DNA of 64,000 nucleotides, taken from NCBI GenBank assembly GCA_910586995.1, contig CAJUKZ010000004.1, positions 1 to 64,000 on the forward strand, given 5' to 3'. This DNA comes from an uncultured Muribaculaceae bacterium. Its GTDB lineage: Bacteria; Bacteroidota; Bacteroidia; Bacteroidales; Muribaculaceae. Under the pieces are notes generated by a model. It worked only from the letters and a program-made list of their open reading frames with translations. It was not told the DNA's origin and ran no database searches. The position numbers were made by a program, and so were the translations under genes. Numbering within the stretch: the stretch's first letter is position 1; every line of letters begins with the position of its first letter. This document shows, piece by piece, positions 50,800-59,988 of this stretch.

Positions 50800-50976
50800 A
50801 TGAATATGGACACAAAAGAAAAACGCATAAAGACGCGGATAGAGAATGAGGAATATGCTGAGGCTCACTATTCCGGTGCTGCAGTAAACGAATCAGACCA
50901 TAACGACAATTCAAAAAAATTGCAGGATGAGAGGACAAAAGTTCTGAACAATAATCCTCGTAACAATGACCTGTAA
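50800..50976 (+). CDS. Small hydrophilic hypothetical protein (58 residues)
   Basis: Frame of 58 codons from ATG at 50800 to TAA at 50976, below a 60-residue length cut-off. The product is hydrophilic and charged (KEKRIKTRIENEEYAEAHYS, then KKLQDERTKVLNNNPRNNDL), with no membrane segment. The steady lack of hydrophobic residues and the terminator 31 bases after it suggest a real gene. I do not know the function. The terminator at 51008 closes it. Confidence 0.6.
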   Translation: MNMDTKEKRIKTRIENEEYAEAHYSGAAVNESDHNDNSKKLQDERTKVLNNNPRNNDL

Positions 50977-51007
50977 TCCAAAGAGAAAGAATGAGAACAC
51001 GTTATAG

Positions 51008-51040
51008 AAAAAGAGATTGCTGTTTCGGCAGTCTCTTTTT
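51008..51040 (+). terminator. Intrinsic terminator after the 58-residue gene
   Basis: AAAAAGAGATTGC at 51008-51020 pairs with GCAGTCTCTTTTT at 51028-51040 with one G-T wobble, loop of 7, ending in a T-run. Confidence 0.85.
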
Positions 51041-51086
51041 GGTTTCAAATAAGTGCAATCATCACGTATTATACGAAAAAAAGTAG

Positions 51087-51094
51087 TATCTTTG
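51087..51094 (+). promoter_or_regulatory. Putative -7 element of the dCMP deaminase gene
   Basis: TATCTTTG matches TAnnTTTG, with an implied start about 20 bases before the ATG at 51122. It sits inside a short GTAGT/ACTAC inverted repeat (51083-51100). Confidence 0.5.
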
Positions 51095-51121
51095 CACTAC
51101 TTTATGCCATAGATTCAAGGT

Positions 51122-51562
51122 ATGAATGAAAAATCAGTCAAACAAGAAGTCCTCGACCGCCGTTATTTGCGCATGGCTAAAATTTGGGCGGAAAACTCCT
51201 ATTGTGAGCGGCGCAAGGTCGGTGCTATCATAGTCAAGGATAAAATGATAATATCCGACGGCTATAATGGTACGCCTGTCGGTTTCGAGAATATATGCGA
51301 GGATGACTCCGGTTCGACAAAACCATACGTACTGCATGCCGAAGCCAATGCTATAACCAAAGTGGCCCGTAGTAATAATTCGAGTGCCGGATCTACACTT
51401 TATGTCACTGCATCGCCTTGCCTCGAGTGCGCAAAGCTTATAATCCAGTCAGGAATAAAAAGAGTGGTGTTTCATGAGTTGTATCGTATAACGGATGGTA
51501 TAGATCTTATGATAAGAGCCGGTATCGAATGTATTCACGTAGAAGACTTGCAGTCGGAATAA
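51122..51562 (+). CDS. dCMP/cytidylate-type deaminase
   Basis: Zinc-dependent deaminase of the ComEB/dCMP deaminase group, making dUMP for thymidylate synthesis. Zinc ligands are H72 in VLHAEANAITK (with the proton-shuttling E74) and C100/C103 in ASPCLECAKLI. It has the SDGYNGTPVGFENICEDD loop typical of dCMP deaminases. Length 146. The S41 protease gene starts 17 bases downstream. Confidence 0.93.
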   Translation: MNEKSVKQEVLDRRYLRMAKIWAENSYCERRKVGAIIVKDKMIISDGYNGTPVGFENICEDDSGSTKPYVLHAEANAITKVARSNNSSAGSTLYVTASPCLECAKLIIQSGIKRVVFHELYRITDGIDLMIRAGIECIHVEDLQSE

Positions 51563-51579
51563 AGGATTAATCAGGACTA

Positions 51580-53301
51580 ATGATGAAAATCAATAAGGAT
51601 AGCTACAAGTGGTTGCCTTTGATTGCCGCTGTGGCATTTGCAGCGGGTATGTGGGTAGACTTTTGCATCTACAGGATGGAGACTTCGACTCCGGGACAGA
51701 AAAAGTTTGCCTCCATTCTTTCTACTATTGAAAACCAATATGTGGATGAGATAGATACAGACTCGTTGCTTGAGCGTACCCTACCCCATCTGCTTACCAA
51801 TCTTGATCCACATTCCGCTTATATTCCGGCAAAAGATCTAAAGGGTGTGAACGATGAACTTGAGGGCTCTTTCTCTGGTGTCGGTGTTTCTTTCGCGTTG
51901 ATCGGCGATACAATATGCGTGGTCGAGATTATCAGCGGTGGTCCGGCTGAACGTGTCGGAATGAAAGCAGGAGACAGGATCGTGACAATTGACGGAGAAA
52001 ATGTTGCCGGAACAGGCATCACTCAGCAACAAGTATTCAATAAGTTGCGCGGACCCAAGGGTACGACTGTAGACCTCGGAATCAAGAGAACAGGAGCTCG
52101 TAAGATACTACCGTTCAACGTAACCCGAGGAGATATACCCGTGACCAGCATAGATGCTGCGTATAAGCTATCCGATAGCATTGGATATGTAAGGGTGAAT
52201 AAGTTTTCGCGCAACACATATAATGAATTTATCTCCGCTCTAAATAAATTGCGTGTGTCGGGTGCGACAAAATATGTGATTGACCTTCGTGGGAATGGTG
52301 GTGGATTCATGGAGACCGCTATACTTATGGCTAATGAATTCCTTCCCGGTTATAGCACTATAGTTGAGACGCGCGGACGCGATCGTGATGCTAATGATAT
52401 TGTAGTCAGTGACGGCACAGGTCATTTCATAAATAGTGAAGTTGTGGTCCTGATAGATGAATTCTCGGCAAGCTCAAGTGAGATATTGTCAGGTGCGCTC
52501 CAAGACAATGACCGTGGACTTATCGTAGGACGCCGCTCTTTCGGTAAAGGATTGGTACAGCAACAGCTTGTGTTGCCGGACAGCAGTGCAATCAGGCTGA
52601 CAATCCAGCGCTACTATACACCTTCCGGCAGATCTATACAGAAGGACTACAAGCCAGGTGAAAATGTAGGTTATGAGAGTGAGATACTCGACCGCTACAA
52701 TCATGGAGAGGCATATAATGCCGACAGTGTCCGATTCAATAAAGACAAAATATTCCATACATCGACAGGACGAGTTGTATATGGTGGCGGAGGTATAATG
52801 CCGGATGTTTTTGTCCCTAACGATACTACCGGCATTACCGGTTACTATCTCAATGTGGCTAATGCCGGTTTGCTCCAGAAATTTACATACGAGTATTGCG
52901 ACCTTAACCGTGCCGTGCTGAAGGAAGCGAAAGATGTGGCCGGTCTGCTTAAGACTTTGCCTAATGATGACACACTTCTATACGGTTTTGTAAGTTATGC
53001 CGTGGATAACGGAGTGCCGGCAAGGTGGTATTATATAAATCAGTCAAGGAGTCTGTTGCTCAGTCAGCTAAAGGCTCTGATTGCTCGTGATGCTCTTGGA
53101 CTGTCTGCATATTACGAAGTATTCAACCTCACAGACACAAGTGTCAAGGAAGCTGTCAGACAACTTGAATCCGGCAATGCTAAAGTGCCTATCATGGCTC
53201 GCGATAAGCCCGGTAAAACCGGAGACAACAGGACGTCATGGACCGGTTTGAATAGGAAACAGATAATTCTTCCGAACATTCATCAAAGGAATGTCGTTTA
53301 A
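51580..53301 (+). CDS. S41 family C-terminal processing peptidase (CtpA-like)
   Basis: Exported, membrane-anchored serine protease. An N-terminal membrane helix (WLPLIAAVAFAAGMWVDF) is followed by a PDZ domain (about 90-180; FSGVGVSFALIGD, GGPAERVGMKAGDRIVTIDG) and the S41 catalytic domain with the Ser region EFSASSSEILSGALQDN and the Lys region RRSFGKGLVQQQ. At 573 residues it carries an extended C-terminal region of unknown role. Start is taken as the first ATG of the tandem ATGATG at 51580. Confidence 0.93.
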   Translation: MMKINKDSYKWLPLIAAVAFAAGMWVDFCIYRMETSTPGQKKFASILSTIENQYVDEIDTDSLLERTLPHLLTNLDPHSAYIPAKDLKGVNDELEGSFSGVGVSFALIGDTICVVEIISGGPAERVGMKAGDRIVTIDGENVAGTGITQQQVFNKLRGPKGTTVDLGIKRTGARKILPFNVTRGDIPVTSIDAAYKLSDSIGYVRVNKFSRNTYNEFISALNKLRVSGATKYVIDLRGNGGGFMETAILMANEFLPGYSTIVETRGRDRDANDIVVSDGTGHFINSEVVVLIDEFSASSSEILSGALQDNDRGLIVGRRSFGKGLVQQQLVLPDSSAIRLTIQRYYTPSGRSIQKDYKPGENVGYESEILDRYNHGEAYNADSVRFNKDKIFHTSTGRVVYGGGGIMPDVFVPNDTTGITGYYLNVANAGLLQKFTYEYCDLNRAVLKEAKDVAGLLKTLPNDDTLLYGFVSYAVDNGVPARWYYINQSRSLLLSQLKALIARDALGLSAYYEVFNLTDTSVKEAVRQLESGNAKVPIMARDKPGKTGDNRTSWTGLNRKQIILPNIHQRNVV

Positions 53302-53328
53302 TCTATGTTAATAGGCATCTGTTTTGAA

Positions 53329-53883
53329 ATGAAAAAAGAAGATATCAGACTCAAGATAAAAGCTCAGAAGGCCCTGTTGGACGATTCGGAGCGTAAAGAC
53401 GCAGCAAGCCGTGCATTCTCGCTGCTGGAACGTACCGCAGCATTTGTCATGGCGGACAATGTGCTGATGTACCACTCTTTGCCCGATGAACTTTCGACAC
53501 ACGAGTTCATAAGCAAATGGTGCGGCAGGAAAAATTTTTTCTTGCCACGTGTCAATGGCGTTAATCTTGAAATCCTACCCTATGACCGCAGTACCCTTCG
53601 TTTAGGAGCATTCAGAATCGAAGAACCTGAGGGTGACAATACGGTTGGGATGGATAATATTGATGTCGTGATTGTCCCTTCTGTGGCATACGATCGCAAA
53701 GGCAACCGCGTAGGCAGAGGTAAAGGTTATTATGACCGTCTGCTTGCAGATACTACTGCTACACGAATTGGCATGATCTATGATTTTCAGCTTATAGATG
53801 AGATTGAAACCGAACCTCACGACGTAGGCGTGGACATAGTCATTACCGACAGTAGAGTTTTATTTACAAAAAGAAGACCATAA
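53329..53883 (+). CDS. 5-formyltetrahydrofolate cyclo-ligase
   Basis: ATP-dependent conversion of 5-formyl-THF to 5,10-methenyl-THF. The closing signature RVGRGKGYYDRLL and the N-terminal KKEDIRLKIKAQKALLD are both present, with DVVIVPSVAYD between. I prefer the ATG at 53329 (184 residues); an ATG at 53305 would add eight residues and is also possible. A TPP riboswitch begins about 40 bases after it. Confidence 0.9.
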   Translation: MKKEDIRLKIKAQKALLDDSERKDAASRAFSLLERTAAFVMADNVLMYHSLPDELSTHEFISKWCGRKNFFLPRVNGVNLEILPYDRSTLRLGAFRIEEPEGDNTVGMDNIDVVIVPSVAYDRKGNRVGRGKGYYDRLLADTTATRIGMIYDFQLIDEIETEPHDVGVDIVITDSRVLFTKRRP

Positions 53884-53925
53884 AGGTCATTGAAATAAAG
53901 AGATCATTTTAATTGTTTTATAAGC

Positions 53926-54009
53926 CACATGGGGTGCCCGGAACTCAATCCGAGGCTGAGATGATACCCTTGGAACCTGATGCGGATAATGCCGCCGAAG
54001 GGAATATGT
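53926..54009 (+). ncRNA. TPP (THI) riboswitch aptamer
   Basis: Cis-regulatory RNA sensing thiamine pyrophosphate. The outer P1 helix pairs CACAT (53926-53930) with ATGTG (54005-54009). Core elements are in order: GGGGTGC (53931-53937), CTGAGAT (53956-53962), ATACCC, GAACCTGAT (53973-53981), GGATAATGCC (53984-53993) and CGAAGGGAA near 53996-54004. It is followed at once by eight thiamine genes. Downstream, CTTATGG/CCATGAG (54049-54065) forms a small hairpin near the thiD start, and ATAAG copies at 54022 and 54029 could pair alternatively with CTTAT; this may be the expression platform, which is inference. Confidence 0.96.
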
Positions 54010-54085
54010 GTCCGACAAGCGATAAGGCATAAGCCCGCCACCGTACATCTTATGGATTCCATGAGGCATAATTGAAAAATACGGT

Positions 54086-54919
54086 ATGCGGAATCAGACA
54101 TATCCGAAAGTCCTGATAATAGCCGGCAGTGATCCATCGGGGGGAGCTGGCATTCAGGCCGACATAAAGACATGCACAGCACTTGGTGTGTATGCGATGG
54201 CAGCCATTACGGCACTTACCGCTCAGAATACGCGCGGAGTAACCGGCGTGCAAGCTGTATCTTCTGATTTTTTGCGCAGGCAGCTTGAAACCATTCTTGA
54301 TGATATAAGGCCGGATGCGGTCAAGATCGGTATGATACCGAATGCCGAGTGTTGCGGAGTGATTGCAGATATTATTGGCGAATACAATTTGGAAAATGTA
54401 GTAACCGATCCGGTGATGGTAGCGACATCCGGTGATGCCCTCTCCACTCCTGAAGCAGTAGAATGTATGACCGGACGTCTTTTGCCCTTATCCGGATTAG
54501 TAACACCTAACATACCTGAAGCCGAAGTCCTTACCGGGATGAAGATTTCAGGGAGTGCCGATATGCGTAAATGCGTGGAAGATATAATCATGCGTTTCGG
54601 ATGCGATGGCGTTATCTTGAAAGGTGGCCATGATCTTACGTCCGACCGGATAACTGACTATATCGCAGTTTCACAATGTGGACATATAGAAGTATCGCCT
54701 TTTATACACCGGAAAGTAATAACCGAGAATACACATGGCACAGGCTGTACATTGTCGAGCGCTATTGCCGCGCATCTTGCACTGGGATTTGATGCCAGGG
54801 AAGCTGCATCGCGTGCTATAATATGGTTGACCCAGGCGCTTGATAGCGGTAAAAATTTTAATATAGGTCATGGGCATGGCCCGGTAAATCATCTTTTCGG
54901 TATACACCCAATCATATAA
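54086..54919 (+). CDS. thiD: Hydroxymethylpyrimidine/phosphomethylpyrimidine kinase
   Basis: Phosphorylates HMP and HMP-P. The ribokinase-like fold starts VLIIAGSDPSGGAGIQADIK, with DPVMVATSGDAL, TPNIPEAEVLTG, and the anion hole/catalytic ENTHGTGCTLSSAIAAHLA. At 277 residues it is a single ThiD domain and not a ThiD-ThiE fusion. First gene of the operon under the TPP riboswitch; start at 54086 is 76 bases after the aptamer. Confidence 0.96.
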   Translation: MRNQTYPKVLIIAGSDPSGGAGIQADIKTCTALGVYAMAAITALTAQNTRGVTGVQAVSSDFLRRQLETILDDIRPDAVKIGMIPNAECCGVIADIIGEYNLENVVTDPVMVATSGDALSTPEAVECMTGRLLPLSGLVTPNIPEAEVLTGMKISGSADMRKCVEDIIMRFGCDGVILKGGHDLTSDRITDYIAVSQCGHIEVSPFIHRKVITENTHGTGCTLSSAIAAHLALGFDAREAASRAIIWLTQALDSGKNFNIGHGHGPVNHLFGIHPII

Positions 54920-54927
54920 ATATAACA

Positions 54928-55128
54928 ATGGAAATAATAGTAAATGGAGAAAGTATGAGCATCGACAAACCGGTTACGGTAGGTCAGCTGATAGCGCTCC
55001 GCAACGAAGGTTCCGGGGGAATTGCAGTTGCCCGAAACGGAAAACTTGTACGTCGTCAAGACTGGGATCACACTCAGGTTGATAATGGCGACGATATTGT
55101 GATCATAAAAGCCGCTTATGGTGGATAA
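54928..55128 (+). CDS. thiS: Sulfur carrier protein ThiS
   Basis: Ubiquitin-like sulfur carrier for thiazole formation. The 66 residues end in the required Gly-Gly (AAYGG), the site of adenylation by ThiF and thiocarboxylation. Typical beginning: MEIIVNGESMSIDKPVTVGQ. Starts 8 bases after thiD and overlaps the next gene by 11 bases. Confidence 0.95.
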   Translation: MEIIVNGESMSIDKPVTVGQLIALRNEGSGGIAVARNGKLVRRQDWDHTQVDNGDDIVIIKAAYGG

Positions 55129-55654
55129 CTCTTTTCTCCTGATTGCAATAACTCCTGTGACGCCGATAGCTGACGAGTCTGCTAAAATATGCAGATTGCT
55201 TGATCACGGCTTTGATTTTGTACACATCAGGCATCCTGAAATAGCAGTTGGACAGATGCTGAAAATAATCGAAGGTATTCCTGCTGATCTGCGATCAAGA
55301 ATAAAGATACATGATCATCACCATCTTGCATATGAAACAGGAGTTGGCGTTCATGTGAATACAAGAGGTGGGGAGAATGTAGAGTCGCCTTTTAAATCAA
55401 CAGGATGTCATAGTATACAGGAGATTACAAGACTGACTCCGGATATATATGAATACGTGATGTTATCTCCGGTATTTCCTTCAATATCTAAGCCTGGCTA
55501 CGGACCATCAGTGGACTTGCTTAATGGTTTAAAGAATATCAATCCATCATTCCCGATCATTGCTCTTGGTGGAGTGACACATGAAAAATTATCGGAGATA
55601 AAGATACGGGGCTTTTCCGGTGCAGCTATGCTTGGTGCAGTAGACTGGAGTTAA
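55118..55654 (+). CDS. ThiE/TenI-like thiamine phosphate synthase paralogue
   Basis: TIM-barrel protein of 178 residues, similar to ThiE or the isomerase-type TenI. Recognisable points: FDFVHIRHPE in place of the QLR.K motif, KIHDHHHLAYETGVGVHVN, YVMLSPVFPSISKPGYG and FPIIALGGVTHEKL. The substrate lysine/arginine positions of true ThiE are not all evident, so catalysis of the coupling step is doubtful; TenI-like thiazole isomerase activity is the alternative. It overlaps thiS by 11 bases and precedes the complete thiE by 23. Confidence 0.8.
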   Translation: MVDNSFLLIAITPVTPIADESAKICRLLDHGFDFVHIRHPEIAVGQMLKIIEGIPADLRSRIKIHDHHHLAYETGVGVHVNTRGGENVESPFKSTGCHSIQEITRLTPDIYEYVMLSPVFPSISKPGYGPSVDLLNGLKNINPSFPIIALGGVTHEKLSEIKIRGFSGAAMLGAVDWS

Positions 55655-55677
55655 AACGAAGAACGACAAATAGAGAT

Positions 55678-56304
55678 ATGATACAATTCATAACCGACGG
55701 AAATTCCGTGGAAGTTATTATTGACCAGGCCCGAAAGGCTTTGGCTGGCGGTGTGAGGTGGATTCAACTCCGCATGAAAGATGCAACACCCGATGAGATA
55801 AAGAGTGTCGCATCTGTAATAGTACCCATGTGTCATGAAACTGAGGCCACAGTTATTGTGGATGATCATGTTGAACTTGTGGAGGCATGCGGCTTTGATG
55901 GAGTACATTTAGGAAAGTGCGACATGGATCCACGTAAGGCTCGCGAGATTCTTGGATCCGACAGGATAATCGGTTTTACGGTCAATAGCGCAGACGATGC
56001 AATGCTTGCCAAGACATACCCTATTGATTATGTTGGAGTCGGACCATTTAGATTCACGAGCACTAAAAAAAAATTAGCGGAGATTCTCGGTATTGAAGGT
56101 ATTTCAGAAATAATAAAAATATTAGGCCGGGAGATTCCATCTGTTGTAATCGGAGGAATTACGGTAGAAGACATAGCTGTTGTGAAATCGGCGGGTGCAT
56201 GCGGAGTTGCCGTAAGTGGAGCTATCGCACATGCCGGAGACGTTCAATCAGCGGCAGATACATTTGTTAAAACAGACATTGAGGGCACGATCCTTGATAA
56301 TTAA
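55678..56304 (+). CDS. thiE: Thiamine phosphate synthase
   Basis: Joins HMP-PP and thiazole phosphate. The (beta/alpha)8 barrel shows WIQLRMKDAT, VIVDDHVELVEACGFDGVHL, DYVGVGPFRFTSTKKK and VVIGGITVEDI, all at expected spacing in 208 residues. The pyrophosphate-loop TSTKK corresponds to the usual T.TK. In contrast to its shorter paralogue just upstream, the key residues are intact. Confidence 0.95.
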   Translation: MIQFITDGNSVEVIIDQARKALAGGVRWIQLRMKDATPDEIKSVASVIVPMCHETEATVIVDDHVELVEACGFDGVHLGKCDMDPRKAREILGSDRIIGFTVNSADDAMLAKTYPIDYVGVGPFRFTSTKKKLAEILGIEGISEIIKILGREIPSVVIGGITVEDIAVVKSAGACGVAVSGAIAHAGDVQSAADTFVKTDIEGTILDN

Positions 56305-56316
56305 ATATTAGACTAC

Positions 56317-57099
56317 ATGAATGATATTCTCACAATCGGAGGCCGTGAATTCAGTTCTCGCCTTTTTGTAGGCACAGGCAAATTTTCGTCGCCTGACCTT
56401 ATGCTCAAGTCGATATTAGCTTCGGAATCGCAGATGATAACAGTAGCGATGAAGCGCGTCAATCTGCTAAATGAAGCTACTGACGACATGCTCACACATA
56501 TAAACCGGGAGCATGTACAGTTCTTGCCAAATACATCAGGCGTGCGGGATGCGCGGGAAGCCGTGCTTGCAGCACAGATGAGCCGTGAAATATTCGGTAC
56601 TCCGTTTATCAAACTCGAGATCCATCCAGATCCGAAATATCTTCTTCCCGATCCCGTTGAGACACTTAAAGCGACTGAAGAACTTGCCAAAGACGGATTT
56701 GTAGTACTCCCCTATATACAGGCCGATCCGGTGCTGTGCAAACGTCTTGAGGAAGTCGGAGCTGCCGCTGTGATGCCGCTTGGCGCTCCTATAGGGACGA
56801 ACAAGGGACTCCGCACACGCGATTTCCTTGAGATCATCATACAGCAAAGTTGTGTGCCGGTTGTAGTGGATGCCGGCCTCGGTGCTCCGTCGCATGCAGC
56901 TGATGCGATGGAAATGGGTGCTGATGCGGTACTCGTCAATACGGCTATTGCTATAGCAGATGATCCAGTCGCGATGGCTGATGCATTCAGATTAGCGACA
57001 ATTGCCGGACGCAAGGCATATCTCGCAGGACTTGGTAAAGTCTCAAACAGCGCGCAGGCCACAAGCCCACTCACAAGCTTCTTATCACAAACCAAATAA
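56317..57099 (+). CDS. thiG: Thiazole synthase
   Basis: Forms the thiazole ring from DXP, ThiS-thiocarboxylate and dehydroglycine. Visible: GREFSSRLFVGTGKF at the start, the Schiff-base lysine region FIKLEIHPDPKYLLPDP, and the phosphate-binding LGAPSHAADAMEMGADAVLV followed by NTAIA. Length 260 is normal. Sits between thiE (12 bases) and thiC (12 bases). Confidence 0.96.
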   Translation: MNDILTIGGREFSSRLFVGTGKFSSPDLMLKSILASESQMITVAMKRVNLLNEATDDMLTHINREHVQFLPNTSGVRDAREAVLAAQMSREIFGTPFIKLEIHPDPKYLLPDPVETLKATEELAKDGFVVLPYIQADPVLCKRLEEVGAAAVMPLGAPIGTNKGLRTRDFLEIIIQQSCVPVVVDAGLGAPSHAADAMEMGADAVLVNTAIAIADDPVAMADAFRLATIAGRKAYLAGLGKVSNSAQATSPLTSFLSQTK

Positions 57100-57111
57100 T
57101 AAAACTACAAG

Positions 57112-58827
57112 ATGAAGATCGACAATATCGACGTTTCGGCATATCCAAATTCTAATAAAAAGTATGTAGCAGGAACTTTATATCCTGATATTCGTGTAGG
57201 CATGCGTGAGATCAACCAGTATCCTACTGTAGAGATTAAGGATGGCAAGAGGATAGAACATCCGAATGCACCTGTCACGGTATATGATACGAGCGGACCT
57301 TACACAGATCCTAAAATAAACACTGACATCAATGCAGGCATACCGCGAATAAGAACATCATGGATAGAAAAAAGGGGTGATACCGAGATCCTTGATGATA
57401 TAACAAGCGAATATGGACGTATGCGCATGAATGATGCATGCTTGCAGCCGATCCGATTTCCCGTTAACCATAAGCCGCGTCGCGCAGCTGAAGGCAAATG
57501 TGTGACCCAGTTGCATTATGCCCGTAAGGGTATTATAACTCCTGAGATGGAGTACGTTGCCATTCGCGAGAATCTGGATAATAAAGAACGAGGTATAGAC
57601 ACATATATTACGCCAGAATTTGTTCGTGATGAGATTGCAGCCGGAAGGGCTGTGATCGCAGCAAACATCAATCATCCGGAGAGTGAACCTATGATCATAG
57701 GTAGCGCATTTTCTGTTAAGATAAATACAAACATCGGAAATTCCGCGCTTTCGTCAGGTATTGAGGAAGAAGTTGCAAAAGCCGTATGGAGTTGCTATTG
57801 GGGCGGTGATACCCTCATGGATTTATCGACCGGTGACAACATTCATGAAACACGCGAGTGGATCATCCGAAACTGCCCTGTGCCCGTAGGCACTGTTCCT
57901 ATCTATCAGGCATTGGAGAAGGTCAACGGAGATGTGAAACGTCTGACTTGGGAAATATATCGCGATACTTTGATTGAGCAATGCGAACAAGGTGTGGACT
58001 ACTTTACGATACATGCTGGTGTGCTTCGTGCGCATGCAGAACTGGTTGCTGAACGTCTGACCGGATGTGTGTCGCGTGGTGGCTCAATCATGACACAGTG
58101 GACAGTGCTTCACGACGAAGAAAGTTTCCTATATACTCACTTTGATGAGATATGCGAGATTCTCAACAAATATGACGTCGCCGTTTCTCTTGGCGACGGC
58201 ATGCGTCCTGGTTCAACTCATGATGCCAACGACAGGGCACAGTTCCTTGAACTCGATGTACTTGGGGAACTGGCACAAAAGGCATGGCAGCATGATGTGC
58301 AGGTATTTATTGAAGGCCCGGGGCATGTGCCGATGCATAAGATTCCGGAAAACATGCAGCGCCAGAAGGAAGCGTGCCACAACGCGCCATTTTACACTCT
58401 CGGACCACTGACCACTGATATAGCTCCCGGATACGATCATATAACATCTGCAATCGGTGCAGCAATAATTGGAGCTCTCGGTACTGCCATGTTGTGTTAT
58501 GTGACTCCAAAGGAACACCTCTCTCTCCCTGATCTCGGAGACGTACGAGATGGAGTGATTGCGTATAAGGTCGCTGCTCATGCCGCTGATCTGTGCAAGG
58601 GTCTTCCCGGAGCAAGTGTGAGGGATGACGCTTTAAGCAAAGCCCGCTATGATTTCCGTTGGAAAGATCAGTTTAATCTCTCGCTTGATCCGGAAAAAGC
58701 AAAGGAATACTATTTGCAATCCCGACGCGATGCCCCTGATGCAGATGATCGTTTCTGTACCATGTGCGGCCCTAACTTCTGCGCAATGCGAATATCACAA
58801 AATATAGCAGACAAATGCAATCAGTAG
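57112..58827 (+). CDS. thiC: Phosphomethylpyrimidine synthase
   Basis: Radical-SAM enzyme that rearranges AIR into HMP phosphate. The C-terminal cluster motif CTMCGPNFCAM (CxxCxxxxC) is intact, with GDGMRPGSTHDANDRAQF, EGPGHVPMHKIPENM and TDIAPGYDHITSAIGAA also present. Length 571 fits bacterial ThiC. It overlaps thiH by 13 bases. Confidence 0.97.
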   Translation: MKIDNIDVSAYPNSNKKYVAGTLYPDIRVGMREINQYPTVEIKDGKRIEHPNAPVTVYDTSGPYTDPKINTDINAGIPRIRTSWIEKRGDTEILDDITSEYGRMRMNDACLQPIRFPVNHKPRRAAEGKCVTQLHYARKGIITPEMEYVAIRENLDNKERGIDTYITPEFVRDEIAAGRAVIAANINHPESEPMIIGSAFSVKINTNIGNSALSSGIEEEVAKAVWSCYWGGDTLMDLSTGDNIHETREWIIRNCPVPVGTVPIYQALEKVNGDVKRLTWEIYRDTLIEQCEQGVDYFTIHAGVLRAHAELVAERLTGCVSRGGSIMTQWTVLHDEESFLYTHFDEICEILNKYDVAVSLGDGMRPGSTHDANDRAQFLELDVLGELAQKAWQHDVQVFIEGPGHVPMHKIPENMQRQKEACHNAPFYTLGPLTTDIAPGYDHITSAIGAAIIGALGTAMLCYVTPKEHLSLPDLGDVRDGVIAYKVAAHAADLCKGLPGASVRDDALSKARYDFRWKDQFNLSLDPEKAKEYYLQSRRDAPDADDRFCTMCGPNFCAMRISQNIADKCNQ

Positions 58828-59987
58828 ACGAACGTAATACATCGACTTCTGTTTTTGGGAATGGTTTCGCGGACGTAATAGGCCAATGGAGTTGGGACGA
58901 GACGGCCGCACGGTTTGGTACATTTAAGGCTGAAGATGTGAAAGCTGTGCTTTCAAAAGCCATCCGCAACCGTAAGCAGCTCAGTCCTGAAGACTTTATG
59001 GTGTTGATCTCACCGGCAGCAGAGCCATTTATAGAAGAAATGGCTCTGCTTAGCCGGCATTTCACACAGGAACGTTTCGGGAAGACAATATCTCTGTATA
59101 TTCCCATGTATGTGTCAAATGCATGTACGAACAAGTGCGTGTACTGCGGATTCAATCACGATAATCCCTTGACCCGAACCACCCTGACTATGGAACAGGT
59201 CGAGGCTGAATGCAAGGCTATACGCGAGCTTGGACCTTTCGAGAACCTGCTTATTGTATCCGGGGAATATCCTGCCTTATGCGGAGTGGAGTATCTTGAG
59301 AAAACTCTGCGTGTATGCCGTCCCTATTTTCATAACCTGACAATAGAGGTGATGCCACTTAAACAGAGGGATTATGAGAGACTTGTGTCGTCTGGTCTCA
59401 ATGGTGTGGTATGCTTTCAGGAGACATACAACCGGAAGGCATATCCCAAATATCATCCGCGAGGAATGAAATCCTTCTACGACTGGCGTCTGAACGGATA
59501 TGATAGGATGGGAAGGGCAGGAGTACATAAGATTGGAATGGGTGTGCTGATAGGCCTGGAAGACTGGAGAACGGATGTTACTATGATGGCCAGGCATCTG
59601 CGTTATCTCCAAAAACATTATTGGCGTACACGATATAGTGTTAATTTCCCGCGTATGTGCCCCTCGGAAAGTGGATTCCAACCCAATGTGGTTATATCAG
59701 ATAAAGAACTTGCCCAACTGACATTCGCGTTCAGGATCTTTGATCATGACGTAGATATTTCTTATTCTACGAGAGAAAGTCCCGAATTCAGGAATTCGAT
59801 GATGCAGCTTGGTATTACATCCATGAGTGCCGGAAGTCAGACAGAACCAGGAGGATATGCGTCGTGTCCTGATGCTCTTGAGCAATTTGAGGTGACAGAC
59901 CATCGTTCTCCTGCCGCAGTATGCAAATCCATCATTGACGGAGGTTGTGATCCCGTATGGAAAGACTGGGATCAGATATTTGACTGA
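58815..59987 (+). CDS. thiH: 2-iminoacetate synthase (thiazole pathway)
   Basis: Radical-SAM enzyme cleaving tyrosine to dehydroglycine for ThiG. The cluster motif CTNKCVYC provides C104, C108 and C111. Further family features are FENLLIVSGEYPALCGVEYL-type text (LLIVSGEYPALCGVEYL), YHPRGMKSFYDWRLNGYDRM and GMGVLIGLEDWR. Length 390 is normal. Begins inside the end of thiC and leaves one base before thiF. Confidence 0.96.
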   Translation: MQSVDERNTSTSVFGNGFADVIGQWSWDETAARFGTFKAEDVKAVLSKAIRNRKQLSPEDFMVLISPAAEPFIEEMALLSRHFTQERFGKTISLYIPMYVSNACTNKCVYCGFNHDNPLTRTTLTMEQVEAECKAIRELGPFENLLIVSGEYPALCGVEYLEKTLRVCRPYFHNLTIEVMPLKQRDYERLVSSGLNGVVCFQETYNRKAYPKYHPRGMKSFYDWRLNGYDRMGRAGVHKIGMGVLIGLEDWRTDVTMMARHLRYLQKHYWRTRYSVNFPRMCPSESGFQPNVVISDKELAQLTFAFRIFDHDVDISYSTRESPEFRNSMMQLGITSMSAGSQTEPGGYASCPDALEQFEVTDHRSPAAVCKSIIDGGCDPVWKDWDQIFD

Positions 59988-59988
59988 T

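Noticed and set aside
53305..53328. Upstream ATG of the 5-formyl-THF cyclo-ligase
   Set aside because: Adds eight residues before the usual family start; kept only as an alternative.
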